DNA from: Catonia carolina
Lineage: Eukaryota; Arthropoda; Insecta; Hemiptera; Achilidae
NCBI GenBank assembly: GCA_035578175.1
Contig: JAQMRL010000003.1
Coordinates: 91,056,469 to 91,120,468, forward strand
Reading direction: 5' to 3'
DNA: 64,000 bases
Positions 34,190-63,503 of the stretch are shown piece after piece; positions within the stretch are counted from its first letter, which is position 1; the number at the start of each line of letters is the position of its first letter. The translations under genes were made by a program, and so were the position numbers. Under the pieces are notes generated by a model that saw nothing but the letters and a program-made list of their open reading frames with translations, searched no databases and was not told the DNA's origin.

Positions 34190-35300
34190 CTATTTTCTGG
34201 ACGGAACACTCTTTGGAACCATCTGTCTACTGCCATCATTTAGACATTCCCCGTACCTTACCAACTAATTACTTGGTCTCTATTCTATCTACTACAGGGT
34301 GATTTTTTAGTCCTGTTACCCAATTGTTAATGTCTGGTAATATTTTTCTTAAAAAAATAAATTTTGTTTTGTGACACTAAGTTGGTAGCCCTACTCAACC
34401 AGTATGGATATGGCAGTGTGAGTTGATTCTCCTTGAGCTGTGTAAAATTTTGTGCCATTTCCAGTCGTGCTACGAACAGAATGTCTTTTATCCTAAAAAA
34501 ATCTCTTGTTTAAATCTGGAGGCTGAAGCTCTAGAACTAATCGTATGCGATACGGATATAATTTTAATTTTTTAGCAGCTTTCTGAACACTCGAACATGA
34601 CAAATCAACATGCGAGGAAAGTTTTTGTAAACTTTTCCATGGAGAATTGAGCAATCTTGTTTTCACATTCTCTTAACGTCATCTGTCAAGAGAGTTGGTC
34701 GACCACTACGTTTTCTGCTGCAAACAATACCTGCCTCTAAAAATCAGTTAGTTAGCCTAGAAATTGACTAGAATAGAGTGGCGGAACACCAAAAAATTTA
34801 ATTTGAAATGATTCTTTTACACTCGCATACGATTTTGTAGCAAAATATTGTTCAAGAATGAAAACCCGTTGTTCTAGGGTAAAAGACATTCTGTTCGTAA
34901 CACAATTGGAAACAGCACAAAATTTTACGCAACTAAAGGAGAATCAACTCAAACTGTCGTATCTATACCGGTTGAGTAGGGCTACCAACTTTGTGTCACA
35001 AAACAAAATATCCCTTTCTTAGAAAAAAAAATACCAGACATTAACAATTGGGTAACAGGACTAAAAAATCACCCTGTATTATATTCCGAGATCCAGCCGA
35101 TAACTGTGTCTTCATATTTCACGTGTTTAGTAAATCAGGAAACCCTTCACGGCCTTCCCATCTTTAAAGCCTTTAACCTTTTTTTATTCCTAAAACATAT
35201 TTACCAGCACGCAGCACTAAGTACATTTATGGACTCCAATTTAGTTACAGTCGCTATTTTTATCGTCCTCATCTGCATCTTACTAAACCTTTAGCTTAAA
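34190..35300 (-). pseudogene. LINE C-terminal remnant split by a MITE
   Basis: 34190-34292 and 35079-35150 match parts of the 15.7-16.1 kb remnant (ATTTTCTGGACGG, TTGGTCTCTATTC). The 782-bp Tc1/mariner-type MITE sits between them. No intact ORF. Sequence after about 35150 is only tentatively part of it. Confidence 0.5.
34295..35076 (-). mobile_element. Tc1/mariner-type MITE with transposase N-terminal fragment, copy 1
   Basis: 782 bp between TA dinucleotides, ends CAGGGTGATTTTTTAGTCC / complement. The arms are inverted repeats of about 200 bp. The centre, read on the minus strand, starts MSFTLEQRVFILEQYF and continues in broken frames to RLVLELQPPDLNK-like text: the helix-turn-helix part of a DUF4817-type insect transposase, without the catalytic domain. 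It interrupts an older LINE remnant. Same internal structure as the 44.1-kb copy. Confidence 0.88.
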
Positions 35301-36135
35301 CACTAGTCACAGCTTAAACGTTTAAGCTAATCACAGCTCAAATACTCCAAACTGGCGTAAATATATTTTTTCACTATGAGAAAAAACCTTTTATTCACGG
35401 TTATTTAATAACGAAAGAGAACAAGAAAATGAATCTTTATTTGCAAGAAAATTAACGATGTTTATGTTTCTATGGAATTTAAAATATACTTTAAAAAATC
35501 AAAATTAAAACAAATATGGAGAAAATATATTACCAATCAAAAATAACAAAGTAATGGATAATATATGTATATAATATTCTAATTTTTTATTTTCTCAAAA
35601 TTTCAGTTAGTTACCAGGTATAGTAGTAGGACATATGTAATGATAATGTTACCGAAAAATTAGGTTTTTAATTTTCCGGTAGTCGTTAACTGTAACAAGT
35701 TAAACAAGGTTATACTATAATTAAAGCCTGGGAAGTTCAGTAGGAAAAACTGACTTCCACTGGCTTTCCTTTTCCTCTTAACTGCGTAACTACGGTTAAG
35801 AATCTTTATCCTAACACGTGTCGACCTCTATGATTACGAGCTCATGGAGAACGAACGCGTTACAGCTAATTGTCTATTATTAGTTATGAAAAATTCGTTT
35901 TATTAGCCTAGGCCTTATTTACTAATACCAAGAAGATATAGATAAAAACATTAAATATACTGGTTGTTGACTTTATATTAAATTCTCATATTGAATCGCT
36001 CAAAAATGAAGATTAACTTATTTATGACGAAGAAAACAAAATATCAACTAAAAATGTAATTTATTTAAAACCACTAATAATCTGTATCTTATATTAAAAT
36101 AACTAGGCTTTGCTGATGAAGGTGGAGCATAGAGG

Positions 36136-36237
36136 CCAATACACGAAAGAGTAGAAGTGCTCAAGCTGATTGGGCAAGTACTCGGTCGGCGTTAAACCAA
36201 TCAACGTCAGCGACAGCCAAGTAGTTGCTAAGGCAAC
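36136..36237 (+). promoter_or_regulatory. Putative TSSK promoter: CCAAT boxes, CRE half-site, RFX X-box
   Basis: Seen: CCAAT at 36136 and 36197, inverted CCAAT (ATTGG) at 36169, CGTCA (CRE half-site) at 36205, and the near-palindrome GTTGCTAAGGCAAC at 36224-36237, all in a locally GC-richer block 380-480 bp before the start codon. Known: RFX factors bind GTNRCC-type and RGYAAC half-sites and control ciliary and spermatid genes; CREM/CREB sites are common in mammalian spermatid promoters. Inferred: this block drives the kinase. No TATA box was found in it. Confidence 0.45.
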
Positions 36238-36620
36238 GGGACAGCGTTGCTATCTGAGCCACTCATGTTCATTAGATTGCTCTTTTAAAATATGCGCTTC
36301 TAACAATACGAAAACGACGGTATGTTCCAGTTCAGTTCTAAAAAGGCTAAAGAGGCAAGCACCACAACATGGCAACGCTGATCTCCACCAATTCACCAAG
36401 ATGCTCTTGTTCCTGTTTAGTTCTGACAAGAGGAACTACAAATCTATAAACTCAAAGTCACAAAACTGCGATTCTGAAGCCAAAATCACACAATGAATAT
36501 TATGTTTTGCCATAACTAATTCATAAAGTAAATAATTGAAATAAATTTATAATTTTTATCACGGTGATTCATTTCAATATTATTAATTTTGTAGAGAAAG
36601 CGTAATGAGCCGTATGAGAG
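36238..36620 (+). other. Probable TSSK 5' leader, with a possible small intron
   Basis: No convincing ORF starts with ATG here; a 108-codon open frame begins only at a TTG. A donor-like GTATGT at about 36320 and an acceptor-like TTTTGTAG ending at 36594 could define a 5'UTR intron that brings the leader close to the ATG at 36621. This is inference from splice-site shape only. Confidence 0.3.
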
Positions 36621-53559
<16,939 letters not shown>

Positions 53560-55634
53560 ATAACTACGCCTACATCCACAGCACAGAACAAAAATAAAAA
53601 AAAACTTAAAATAATTTTATTTCATTATCGCAACGTTTCATAAAAATTTAAAAGAAAAGTGAAAAAAATACAAACAAAATTGAATTTTAAGTTATGCTAA
53701 GATTTGAAAAGATAATCTCTTAACAAAATGTGTCCTATTTTATATACAGTACCTAAGAATGCGTTGAAATAAAATAAATAACATTAAGAATTTGTTTTGT
53801 TTGAATTAAAAAAAATATTCAAGTGCTGATATTTTAAGGTTAAATTTGTTTTTTTTTTAATCTGTTTCGGTACTTTTTCTAAAACGGTAACAGTGTAGGT
53901 TATTCAACCAGATTATCTGTAATGCACGCGGAGTTAGAACGGGATACCGGTTCACAGGCGGCTGTGTTTAATAAACAATTATAAAAAAATTTTAATTCTT
54001 TTATAACTTCACACTTGTATTAATTAAGTTGAGTGAGTTAAAAGTGCATTTTTTATTAAAACTAAAATACATTGAATCCATCTTATTTATTTAGGCCCTC
54101 TATTAAATCTAATTTCATTATATATTATACTTATTCAGAAAGAAAACAATTTAAAATACATTTCCTTAACTAAATGACACCTCTCCTTATAAGTAGTTAG
54201 AGAAAAACAACTCTTACATGAGTTTTAAAAAAGTGTAAAAAAAGCGTAATGCTAAGAATAAGCAAGGTATTTTTATACTCTGAAATCATAATGTCTGATT
54301 CTAAAAACCTTTCAATATTTTAATAATTTGTTGTGAAGACCTGGAACCAGTTGTTCTCAACAATGATTTAAAACTTTCATATACAGAGCAAAATAGAATT
54401 AAATTATATAAAACTTCTTTTTTGGTTCGTTTACAGATCGTACAGTCTATATCTAGGTTTACTGAATACGTTGTTAGTAGCCTACTGATAATAACCAATA
54501 TATTTACAGTACATACTTTTTGGGTGAAATGATATTACTAAAAACTGGGACTGATTTCTACAAATGAACTGGGATGCTGGCAGTCAGTCGATCGCGTGAA
54601 CAGTGCCACAGTTACTTGCTGAAACAGTTGTTCACGTGAACTGCTTACTTCCAACACTCAGTGAATATTGTGTAATTTCGTTTATAAAACTGTAAAATAC
54701 ACGTAATGAAAATTGTTCCGAAAAAGACTAGATATTTACTTAACAGAAGCATTTCGAATCTACAGTTTCACTATTGCAGCATTTCTCAATAATTTTAAGA
54801 TTAGTAGTAAAAAACACGTAAAAGTTGTCGTTTCAATTAATTAGAATGAAAAATTTAAACATAATCTTGAATCATTTTATTTATCAAGCTTCAAAATTGT
54901 CAGGTAGATCGAAAAAATAAATTTTGCATGAATTTACCTTTTATTTCCTACTACAAAAATTTATTTAACAATTCGATTACTGGCTTTCTAACCAATACTT
55001 CTAAATGTCGGTAAAATAAAATATAAAATTATAGCATTTTTTTAACAATAAATCCAGAATCTTATTAACTACTTTTACTGATGCCAGCTGTAAGATTATA
55101 TCACTGCTTAAGTATAGCCCTATACATGAGAAATCATATTAGATGAAATATTTGTTTGGCTTCTCGGTTAGCTACAAAAATACAATTACTATAATGCAGT
55201 GTTAAAAATTCAGTAAAACATCTTGATTGTGTATTTAATGAGCCATAAGAAATAAAATGAAATACACCTAATTTTAAAATTAGTTTAGTTCATAAAATCT
55301 CAAATAAAGATATTCTGGAAAAAATTAAGTTGAGATGAAAAAGATATGAGTTTTAGTCATCGGAATAATTTACTTTCAGATCTTTAAATGTACTAATAAA
55401 TTAGAGAAAACAAACCGGCTCTGTATTATGATTCCTTTAAAACTAAATGCTGATGTTATTACGCCATTTCGGTTCACACGAAGGTGAGATAGTTATGGCT
55501 GGAAGCTAGTTAGATTTAGCATATAAAATTGATAAAACCGACTAAAACATAACAAAAAACCGGTAATTTTGTTGTTACTCATGCCGGCTACTTTTAGTAT
55601 CGTCGTTGCTGATATATTTGTGCGGCTGTCGTAG

Positions 55635-56027
55635 GTGGTGGAGAAGCTCTCAGATCAAGTGAAGAATACAACTTTCAAACTTCTGGAACCGGATACTACA
55701 AAGAGATGGAAAGTAGAGCACTTGGTGAACTCTGATTGGTTTGCGATGGATGTAAGATTAAAAAATCTATCACCGCAGGAAAAGAACGCACTTATGAATG
55801 CACAGGAAATTATGGCTAATATGTTAGACAAAGGAACAAAAGCAGTACGTCAACAAAAACCTTCTTCGGGTTTACACAATCCAAACGTGCAAAATGCGGT
55901 AAATAATGAAGCAGCTGGTCTTTCCCAAGTAACAGTCATAAAGGGTAATGAATCGACAAACATGGCTTCTAAATTGTATCAATCTGATGATAATCTCACG
56001 ACTTTAGATGAAACAAAACATAATTAA
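55635..56027 (+). CDS. TSSK alternative terminal exon 5b
   Basis: Second copy of the terminal exon: 130 codons plus TAA, phase 0. VVEKLSDQVKNTTFKLLEPD, TTKRW and SDWFAMD align one-to-one with exon 5a; the tail is shorter but keeps NNEAAGLSQVTVIK. The acceptor is GTCGTAG, so TAG replaces the CAG of 5a and 5c and the frame is closed directly upstream. This supports the exon boundary at 55635. AATAAA is at 56097. Exons 1-4 are not repeated between 5a and 5b, so this is an exon duplication, not a second gene. The predicted isoform is 378 residues. Confidence 0.82.
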   Translation: MVEKLSDQVKNTTFKLLEPDTTKRWKVEHLVNSDWFAMDVRLKNLSPQEKNALMNAQEIMANMLDKGTKAVRQQKPSSGLHNPNVQNAVNNEAAGLSQVTVIKGNESTNMASKLYQSDDNLTTLDETKHN

Positions 56028-58049
56028 ATCTAAATAGTACATAGGTAAGTGGGATTTCATGTAAGACCAAGGTTTAACGATATTACATCGAGTGAAAATA
56101 AAACACATTGTAAAATTAAATGGCTATAATACATTATTTCAAAATTTCTGTTTTTATGAACTGATCTTTAATTAATTAAGTGTAAAAGCCAATAAAATTG
56201 TTTTTAGTATAATTATGATGTTACTATAATTTTCTGAATAATCTATTTAAGAATAGCTAATAGCTAAGGTAATGAATAGCTAATGCTCAATTTTCTGTTA
56301 CTAAAATACTGTTCTTCGATTACCTTTTCTTGAATTTCTTCACAATACAGCCACCATTTTTTTTTCTTAGTAAAAATATGGTCACTTCAAGTAAATAATA
56401 CCTACACAATATTTTATATTAGTAAAACTGTGTTTCGTCAAGAATGAGGAGAAAAGAGAAGTAGGATAATTGTTAGATAGTAATTGCGGTTAGCAACTTT
56501 CTGTAGATTCATCCAACTGATCTGTACCTTCTTAAGATTTTCAATAAAACTGAAAAATTTATAAATCTTTTACCATCTCTTTCAGCTTCCTCTTGTTATT
56601 TTCAGTGAGAGTTCATTAAACACACATAGGGTATATATTTATTACCAAAATACTAGAAATTGAATAGCGTTCAATTCATTGAAAGAAAATTGTGAATTAT
56701 TTATAAAAAGGAATATAAAAAGTTATTTGTTTAATTTACACCAATTAAAGAAAACAATATTAAAGCATAATCTAAAACTCATCTTAAATTCTTTTCAATG
56801 CAGAAACTCTTGTCATCATTTGAATATAATGTTAGTATGTTATGTTCTATGCATAAAATACGCTTTGTAATTTTTTTATTTGAAAATAAAATTTTTCATT
56901 CACTACGATTATTTATTTAGCGAGTAAATTACGTTGAATGAATAATAAAGAAATCTGTGTAGCCGTGTAAAGTGCCAGATTGTAAAGCTGAATGTCGCGA
57001 GTTCTACGAACTGCCAGTTGCCTGAAATTAACTCAATGTTACCACATAGTTAGAAAGAAAAAAACATAAAATAGCCGCTAATAATGCCTATGCCTATAGC
57101 AGCCGATGTGATAAGAAATTACCAGAAATTATTAATAAAGTCTTACAAGTTCTTAACTTTTTACATTTTTATTGCAATTCTTTTATGTTTATAAACCTGA
57201 TTAGCAGTGAAATATAAAATAAATGCGAAGATTTCTTTATAATACGTTAAAGTTTCCGAAAAAAAATAAGTTGTTCACATGTTTAAGTATTTAAAATTAC
57301 AAATTCTTATGTTTCATTTAGAGCAGAAGAGTTTATGTTTCTTCAAAGAAAAAGCTTCAAAGCACCTAAAACAACAAAAAATTGTGTGAAAGAAAAAATT
57401 TCCTTTCCTGCTCCTTTTGATGCGTTTGTATTATTTTGATTTATTCCGAAATGTTCACAAAATTTTATTCCGTAAAAATATTTTGAACATTACATAGTCG
57501 TTATAAGAAAAATTGTCAATGGCATGACGGTCGTTGGTTGAGAAAAAAGGGATGGTCGCTCAACAAAGTTAAAAATACGCAGGCCTTATAAAAAATAAAA
57601 ATTGTTTTTCGAAAAAACCATTTGTAACTGGTATGATTGCTGGAAAAAAATGAAAGTTAAGAGTAGTTTGACTGTAATTAGATTAGAAGTGGGCTGTTTT
57701 TCAGGCCTAGGGAACAGGTTAATTATTAATGAATCGAACTTCCCAATGCGGCCATTGAGTAGCAGTGCCATCAAATTTAAAATTGAATTATTGGTTTTTT
57801 TGAATATGTTAGACTTTATTTTAAAATTTCAAAAAAAAACTTTTAGGAAAATAAATTTTAAAAAACTGGTGTGAAACACTAACACGACTATCTTTTGCCA
57901 ATGTAAATAATGACCCATATAACCTATGTTAATTCATGAGTAAAAAAAGTAAATTGAAAAACATAACCTAATTTTAGTCATGAGTGAATGAAATTCAGCA
58001 AAATGAAATCAACCGCTGTAGAACTTTAAAATACGGAAAATCAATAATT

Positions 58050-58770
58050 GTTACTAGGCTCTGTAGAGAAAAATGCTTATAATAAAACTTGTAGGTTTTT
58101 TTAAAATTTCCTAGAACTTTGATTATTATCTATGCGTTTGTAATTTTCATGAAAACACCAGACAATTACTAATTCTTGCTAAACTAAGCGTTGCAAAAAA
58201 TATGTTTGAAATAAAAATTGTAGGTATTAAATGTTTTACACCTTTGATTATATACACTTTTGAATAAAAATGCATATTAAGGCCGTAATCTTGAAAAAAA
58301 CCATTTTTTTACAAAAGCACAGCTTCCGCAAGAATTTCAGTAAGCTTGGAGCTTACCCTATCTTGTAGAACTTAAAAACTGTATTAAATGAGGCAATTTT
58401 TAAAATCTCGCAGGAACCGTTTTTGAGAAAATTGCAAAAAAAATTGAAAAAAAAAACATGAATTAACTACTTCTTCCGGTTAACCGATTTTAATGAAAAT
58501 GTCCGTGCTGGGTTCTCTTATGGTACCTAACTTATGTTTGAAGTTCCAACGTTGTGCAAAATTCCGTTCTTGAGATACTGTGTTTACAAATACATACATA
58601 CACACACACACCCACATACCAATCGCTAAAATCATGTTTTTTTGGGTTTAGGAGGTCTGAAAAGTGTATATCCGGTGAAAACTCGATTTTGAAAAATTGA
58701 CATGGAAAAATACTTTTCCTTCGTTTTTATTGGCCTATATTCCTACAGGGTAAAAGAAAGTAAAAAGGAT
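58050..58770 (-). repeat. Interspersed repeat of the 3.0-kb family, near full-length copy
   Basis: Aligns with the reverse complement of 3.0-3.8 kb nearly end to end: CTCTGTAGAGAAAAATGC, AGGCCGTAATCTTG, CTTACCCTATCTTGTAGA, GAGAAAATTGC, CCGATTTTAATGAAAATG, a (CA)n at 58595, TATCCGGTGAAAACTCG and GTAAAAGAAAG. It lies between terminal exons 5b and 5c. Confidence 0.7.
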
Positions 58771-59120
58771 TTTGTACAAATACAGAAAGAAATTTGAAGT
58801 GCTGATTGAAAAATTATTGGTAAAGTTATGTTAACTACTTTTAGAGATTATGCATACGTAAATCAACATTTTAATCAGTTCCCTTAAACAAGATCTAGTT
58901 TTATTATTCGTCGCTCTACATGAGTTGTAAAAAAATACTGTAATTTGCAAAATTTTACTTCGGGTTAATAATGCCTAGAAACTTGTAATGTTATGATATA
59001 AAACACCTAATTAGGCTATGTTTTTAATTATATGAGATAAATTATAATATTACTCAAGAAAAATTTTTAAAAAATCCCAAGTCGTCGATCGATCCTGATA
59101 TATTTGTACGGCTGTCGCAG

Positions 59121-59468
59121 GTGATCGCAAAATTGTCGCCGTATGTAAAGATTGCAACAATGCGTTTGTTGGAGCCACAAGTTTCAAGAAGATGGAAAGT
59201 TGAAGACTTCCTTTATAGCGACTGGTTTCTTTTGGAGCCAATTATTCCGCCAACCACTGTTGAAATAAAAGCTTTTGCTGAAGCAAAACTCCATAGACCA
59301 GGTCTGAAAGACGAAACTGAAATACGGATAAAACAAGCTGCTGAATGTGCGGAGAAAGGTACAAACGAACTGACAATTATAAAAGATACTAACGAAGTTC
59401 AGGAAAAAGAGCCTTCGGTCTTGTCTGTACTGTCCGATGATAAAAATTCGGATAACCTAGACCAATAA
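59121..59468 (+). CDS. TSSK alternative terminal exon 5c (divergent)
   Basis: Third copy: 115 codons plus TAA, phase 0 after GTCGCAG. VIAKLSPYVKIATMRLLEPQ and SRRWKVEDFLYSDWF keep the subdomain XI Arg and C-lobe shape, but the sequence is much more diverged than 5a versus 5b. The tail is acidic, with ELTIIKDTNE as a recognisable version of the TVIK motif. An AATAAA overlaps the stop at 59464; a better placed one is at 59524. The predicted isoform is 363 residues. The open frame and intact acceptor argue against decay, but transcript evidence is needed. Confidence 0.75.
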   Translation: MIAKLSPYVKIATMRLLEPQVSRRWKVEDFLYSDWFLLEPIIPPTTVEIKAFAEAKLHRPGLKDETEIRIKQAAECAEKGTNELTIIKDTNEVQEKEPSVLSVLSDDKNSDNLDQ

Positions 59469-59879
59469 AAAGCGTATAAGAATAGAAATATTAAACCGAT
59501 ACTTAGATTGTGAAATTCAGCAAAATAAATCTTCATATACCAAAAACATTTCAGTAAACTTTTTGTTATTTTCTTTTCTTAAAAAATAGTTTGCAATTAT
59601 AGTTAAGAAATTGCAATAAGTAAACATTGCATATTATAATATAGACTTAAATTTTTATTATTATGAAAATTAAAAATCTGTAAATTCTCAAATATATAAC
59701 TTTTTACCGTTCTAACAGAACCAGACTGGTTGCAACGAAGATGTATCTGTTAAGAGGAAGATAGATATTTTAAGATTAGAACATAATGTAGACTGAATCA
59801 TATACAGTTTTACCATAATGTAGTTAATGTACTAAACTTTGTTCATAACAGTTCTTTGATACCAGTTAAAGCTTACCCC

Positions 59880-61860
59880 TCTTTTAAAAATCATAATAAG
59901 ATTAGGAAAGAGTGGATAAATGATATCCTGATCAATAAAATTTAAAAAAAGAGATAAATTATTTAAAAAATGGAAATGTACCCCTCGTAATTAAATTTAT
60001 AGAAGGGAGTATGTGAAGTATAATAACGCACTTAATTTAGAAATTCGAAAAACGAAAGAAAACGTTTTTAGAAAATAATTCAATATATATCGTGAGCGCG
60101 ATATATCTGGTAGTTGGGAGCTTATAAACGAAATATTAGGTGCAAACAGGAGATTTAAATTAGATAATGTTATTGTAAAACATTTATGTCATAATGATAA
60201 AATTAACTTGGTAAATGTGACTGAAAATATGGCGACTTTTCTTACTTCTTCAGTATTTAAGATAATTTTCATCAATGCGATCATAATTTTAACTACATTG
60301 AGTTTTCAGCAAATAAGTCCAGTTCTTGCCTGATTAATCGGTCGCATAAAATTTTTAGACTTAAAATACTCATCCAAAAAACTTAGTATCGTTATAACAA
60401 AAAATATTAATGCCATAATCAAAACGGGTATTTTTCCAGATGAGTTCAAAGAATATTTATAGTTCGTCCCATACATAAAGGAGGATTATATTGCGATATT
60501 AACAATATCGTCTTATTTCTATTTTATCATGTATTGAAAAAATTTTTGAACACCATTTATCAGACACACTTATTCAATTCTTTAACGAGAATATAATCCT
60601 TAGTTCTTCTCAATACGGATTCCGTAGAGGAATGGGAACAAACTATTAAAAATTTTGATTTTATAAATTTCAATCTTAATAAACCTAAGCATGTTATTCT
60701 TATTTTAGATTGTTTTAAAGCCTTTGTGACACTTAATCATAATATTTGACTTTATATTCTCAGAAAATATGATAGGCCTATGATATGATATATACATGGG
60801 TTTTCTTTCGTTTGTTGCGAATTAATTATCCAATAGGAAGTTTTCGGTTAAGATTCTTAATAATTTTAGCTCTAAATATAATTTAGTCTTTGGTGTTTCT
60901 CGGGGATCTATATTAGGTCCAATTCTGATGAACTTGTTCGCAAATGATATGTGTAAAGTTTTAGAAAACTAATTTGTACCAATGTGCAGATGATTGTGTT
61001 AGCAATTGCGTATAAGCATGTGAACTCCGATGAACGACGTTTTCAAGATGATTTTAATAAATTATTAATGCGAATACACATACAGACTAAACATGATCGT
61101 GGGCTAATAATTCTAATGAAACTGTAATATTACAGGTCCGATCCCCTTTCCCTGTGAATTCAGAGCCCTATTAGTATTTTTTGTCATGATTGTTCTTGTA
61201 TAGAAAATTTTTTATAAACTGGCAATGCATCGTATTAAATAATGTAACTGCGTATACATATTTGGTTGTTTTCGACTGTTTTCATAGATGGGGCTCTCGA
61301 ATTTATTATGTTTGTAAACGTCTACGCTATATATCTTCTAAATTATATCACATACGGACCTTGCTTCCTTGTCATTGTAGATAGAACTTTCTTTATCAGG
61401 CGGTATTTTAGTCCATATTACGGTATGATATAACAAGTTGGGATTTGCAGCTGATAAGTTATTTAGAGAGAATACAATGTTATTCAGAAACGTACTTTAA
61501 AATGTTTACTGTTTGAACGGAACAATTTGTAAATCAGTGATCAATTTCACCATATTAATTTTCACAACCCTACTTTCTTATATGTGAAAGGTTTGTTACA
61601 TTTCCTAATTTTATTGAAAAATGTTCATAATAATTATTATCGTAAATTTTCTATTACACAAACGTAAATAATTAAGAAACAAACCATTTATTCCCAGTTT
61701 CCCTGATAATACTTAGGTAATCGACTGGATTCTTACATTGTGCCTAAATTTTTTAATTTGTTACAAGTTAAATCCCTGCTTCATAAACACAATGAAGAAT
61801 TGAAAACAAACCTCCTTAACGGGGCATACGACATTATTTGATAAATTAGTTAAAAATAAA
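59880..61860 (+). pseudogene. Decayed LINE reverse transcriptase
   Basis: Scattered plus-strand frames keep an RT order: SWELINEILG; NAIIKTGIFPDEFK-like text near 60420; SLISCIEKIFEHHLSDTL and QYGFRRGMGTN near 60520-60640; VILILDCFKAF near 60690; GVSRGSILGPILMN near 60890; then CADDCVLA (degenerate catalytic box, ~60980) and RRFQDDFNKLL. Many stops and frame changes make it a clear pseudogene of a clade different from the 27.5-kb LINE. Confidence 0.72.
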
Positions 61861-61869
61861 TTAAATTTA

Positions 61870-63001
61870 ATATTATGAAATATTTTAATATTAAAAATTA
61901 AATATTATTGTAAAACAAAGAATTAATTATTAGCCTACGATTTTGTTAAGTTAAATGTTTTATTATATTAAATAAAGCTAGATATACAGTAAATTATATT
62001 TTTTTATAATTTCTAATAAAATCTACTTATAGTATATAATTATTAGCTATTATATTATTTACGTTACCAATATAGTTACATACATTTTAAATTTATATAA
62101 CATTTACATAGAAAAAAATTATTGTAAAACTTTATAAGAAAATTTTATTTTATTACTTTTTATTGCACTTCTAAAATGTATTTTTAATTTTGTTTTTGGT
62201 ATGCCGACAAAATTTTTTATATTGATTTTTTATTGCACTTGTAAGAACTGCAAGATTTTTCTTGCAGTTAATTTTATGTTAAATTTAACTAATTTTATTA
62301 GTTTAAGTTAAATTATATGTTACTTTTTTCTTATGGTTAAAAAAATGTTATTTTACTGTTTCTGTCGACAGACTTCGGTCTGATGGGATAATCATGTAAT
62401 TAATTTCTTATTAAATAAAAAAATAAAATAAATGAGACGCCACGATTTCAATGGTGAATATTATCAAAGTAAAGAATTACTATTTTATCTGTTATTCCAA
62501 GAATAATTATTATCATTATAAAATATAAATAATTTAGCCAGAGGAAACTATTTGCAAACCTGTATACAGCTATTAAAAAAAATTGGCAAAATTCAATGGC
62601 CTGGATTTCACTCTAGCCTTTCATGGAAGAGTTGATGACAATATTAAGGTTAACGTAATAAGAGAAAGTTTTCTCATAAGAGATCTTAGCAGGAAACCCA
62701 AATGGCGGAAAATCGTAAAATAAATGAAGCTTTAGTGGAAAGCAGCACCTTGTAATAGCCTGTCAGTAGACAAATATCAGTTTGGCTTAACGGAATAACG
62801 TTTTGACGAAACCTTACCAAATATCGAACAAACAGATTCGTATTATAATGCAGTACATCGGAAACATTGGAAGACCATCTTCAAGTGCAGCTTATACTGC
62901 AGTATTGGGAGTGGATTTCTGAGAATAAAAAGATAATGAGAAGGTTTAGAGAAAGTTACAATGCTGACATTGCATAAGCCAAGGAGAAATACAACATGAT
63001 T
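61870..63001. other. AT-rich DNA, nothing firm recognised
   Basis: Very AT-rich up to 62.55 kb; 62.58-63.0 kb is closer to average but has only broken frames. Confidence 0.5.
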
Positions 63002-63269
63002 GACAAATTGAAGGGGTTGGTAGAAGACAGTGCTAACCCACATCAACATAATTTTACGCAATGTCATTTTAAAAGTTTACTGAAATCTACAAATCGTGTT
63101 TTTCAATTTTTTGTCGAACATTTGTTTTTCCTGTTATTCTAGGTTCTTAGCAAATATAGCATCCTGTTTTTAAAACATGCTGAATATTTTATTTTTAAAG
63201 AATACTTTAAAAAAATCATGCTGGTAATTTTGAGGGTTAGCACTTTCTTCTGCCGACCCCTTCAATTGT
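63002..63269. repeat. Inverted repeat, ~30-bp arms
   Basis: GAAGGGGTTGGTAGAAGAC at 63012 on continues to GTGCTAACCC (63037) and recurs inverted at 63232-63269 with few mismatches. ~195 bp loop. Possible MITE; no target duplication seen. Confidence 0.5.
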
Positions 63270-63503
63270 TTTATGATTGGCATGAAGAATGCAACGCAAA
63301 TGGGAGCCAAGATTGATATCCGCTTATAACAATGATAAAAGTTTCCATTTTAATGGTGTTTTATAAACTATTCAGTTTAACATACCATCAATTCGTGCAA
63401 AACTTACTTCCTTAAAAAAATCAATTTACGTAGCACAATATCCTACCTAAGAATAGTATTTTATTCTTTGAACCTCTTCATTACTTTACTCCAATGTCAA
63501 AAC

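Noticed and set aside
36170..36496. 108-codon plus-strand frame just upstream of the kinase
   Set aside because: It begins at TTG, has no recognisable family and overlaps the promoter-like block; more likely leader or non-coding.
62843..63067. 74-codon minus frame
   Set aside because: No motif; overlaps an inverted repeat.
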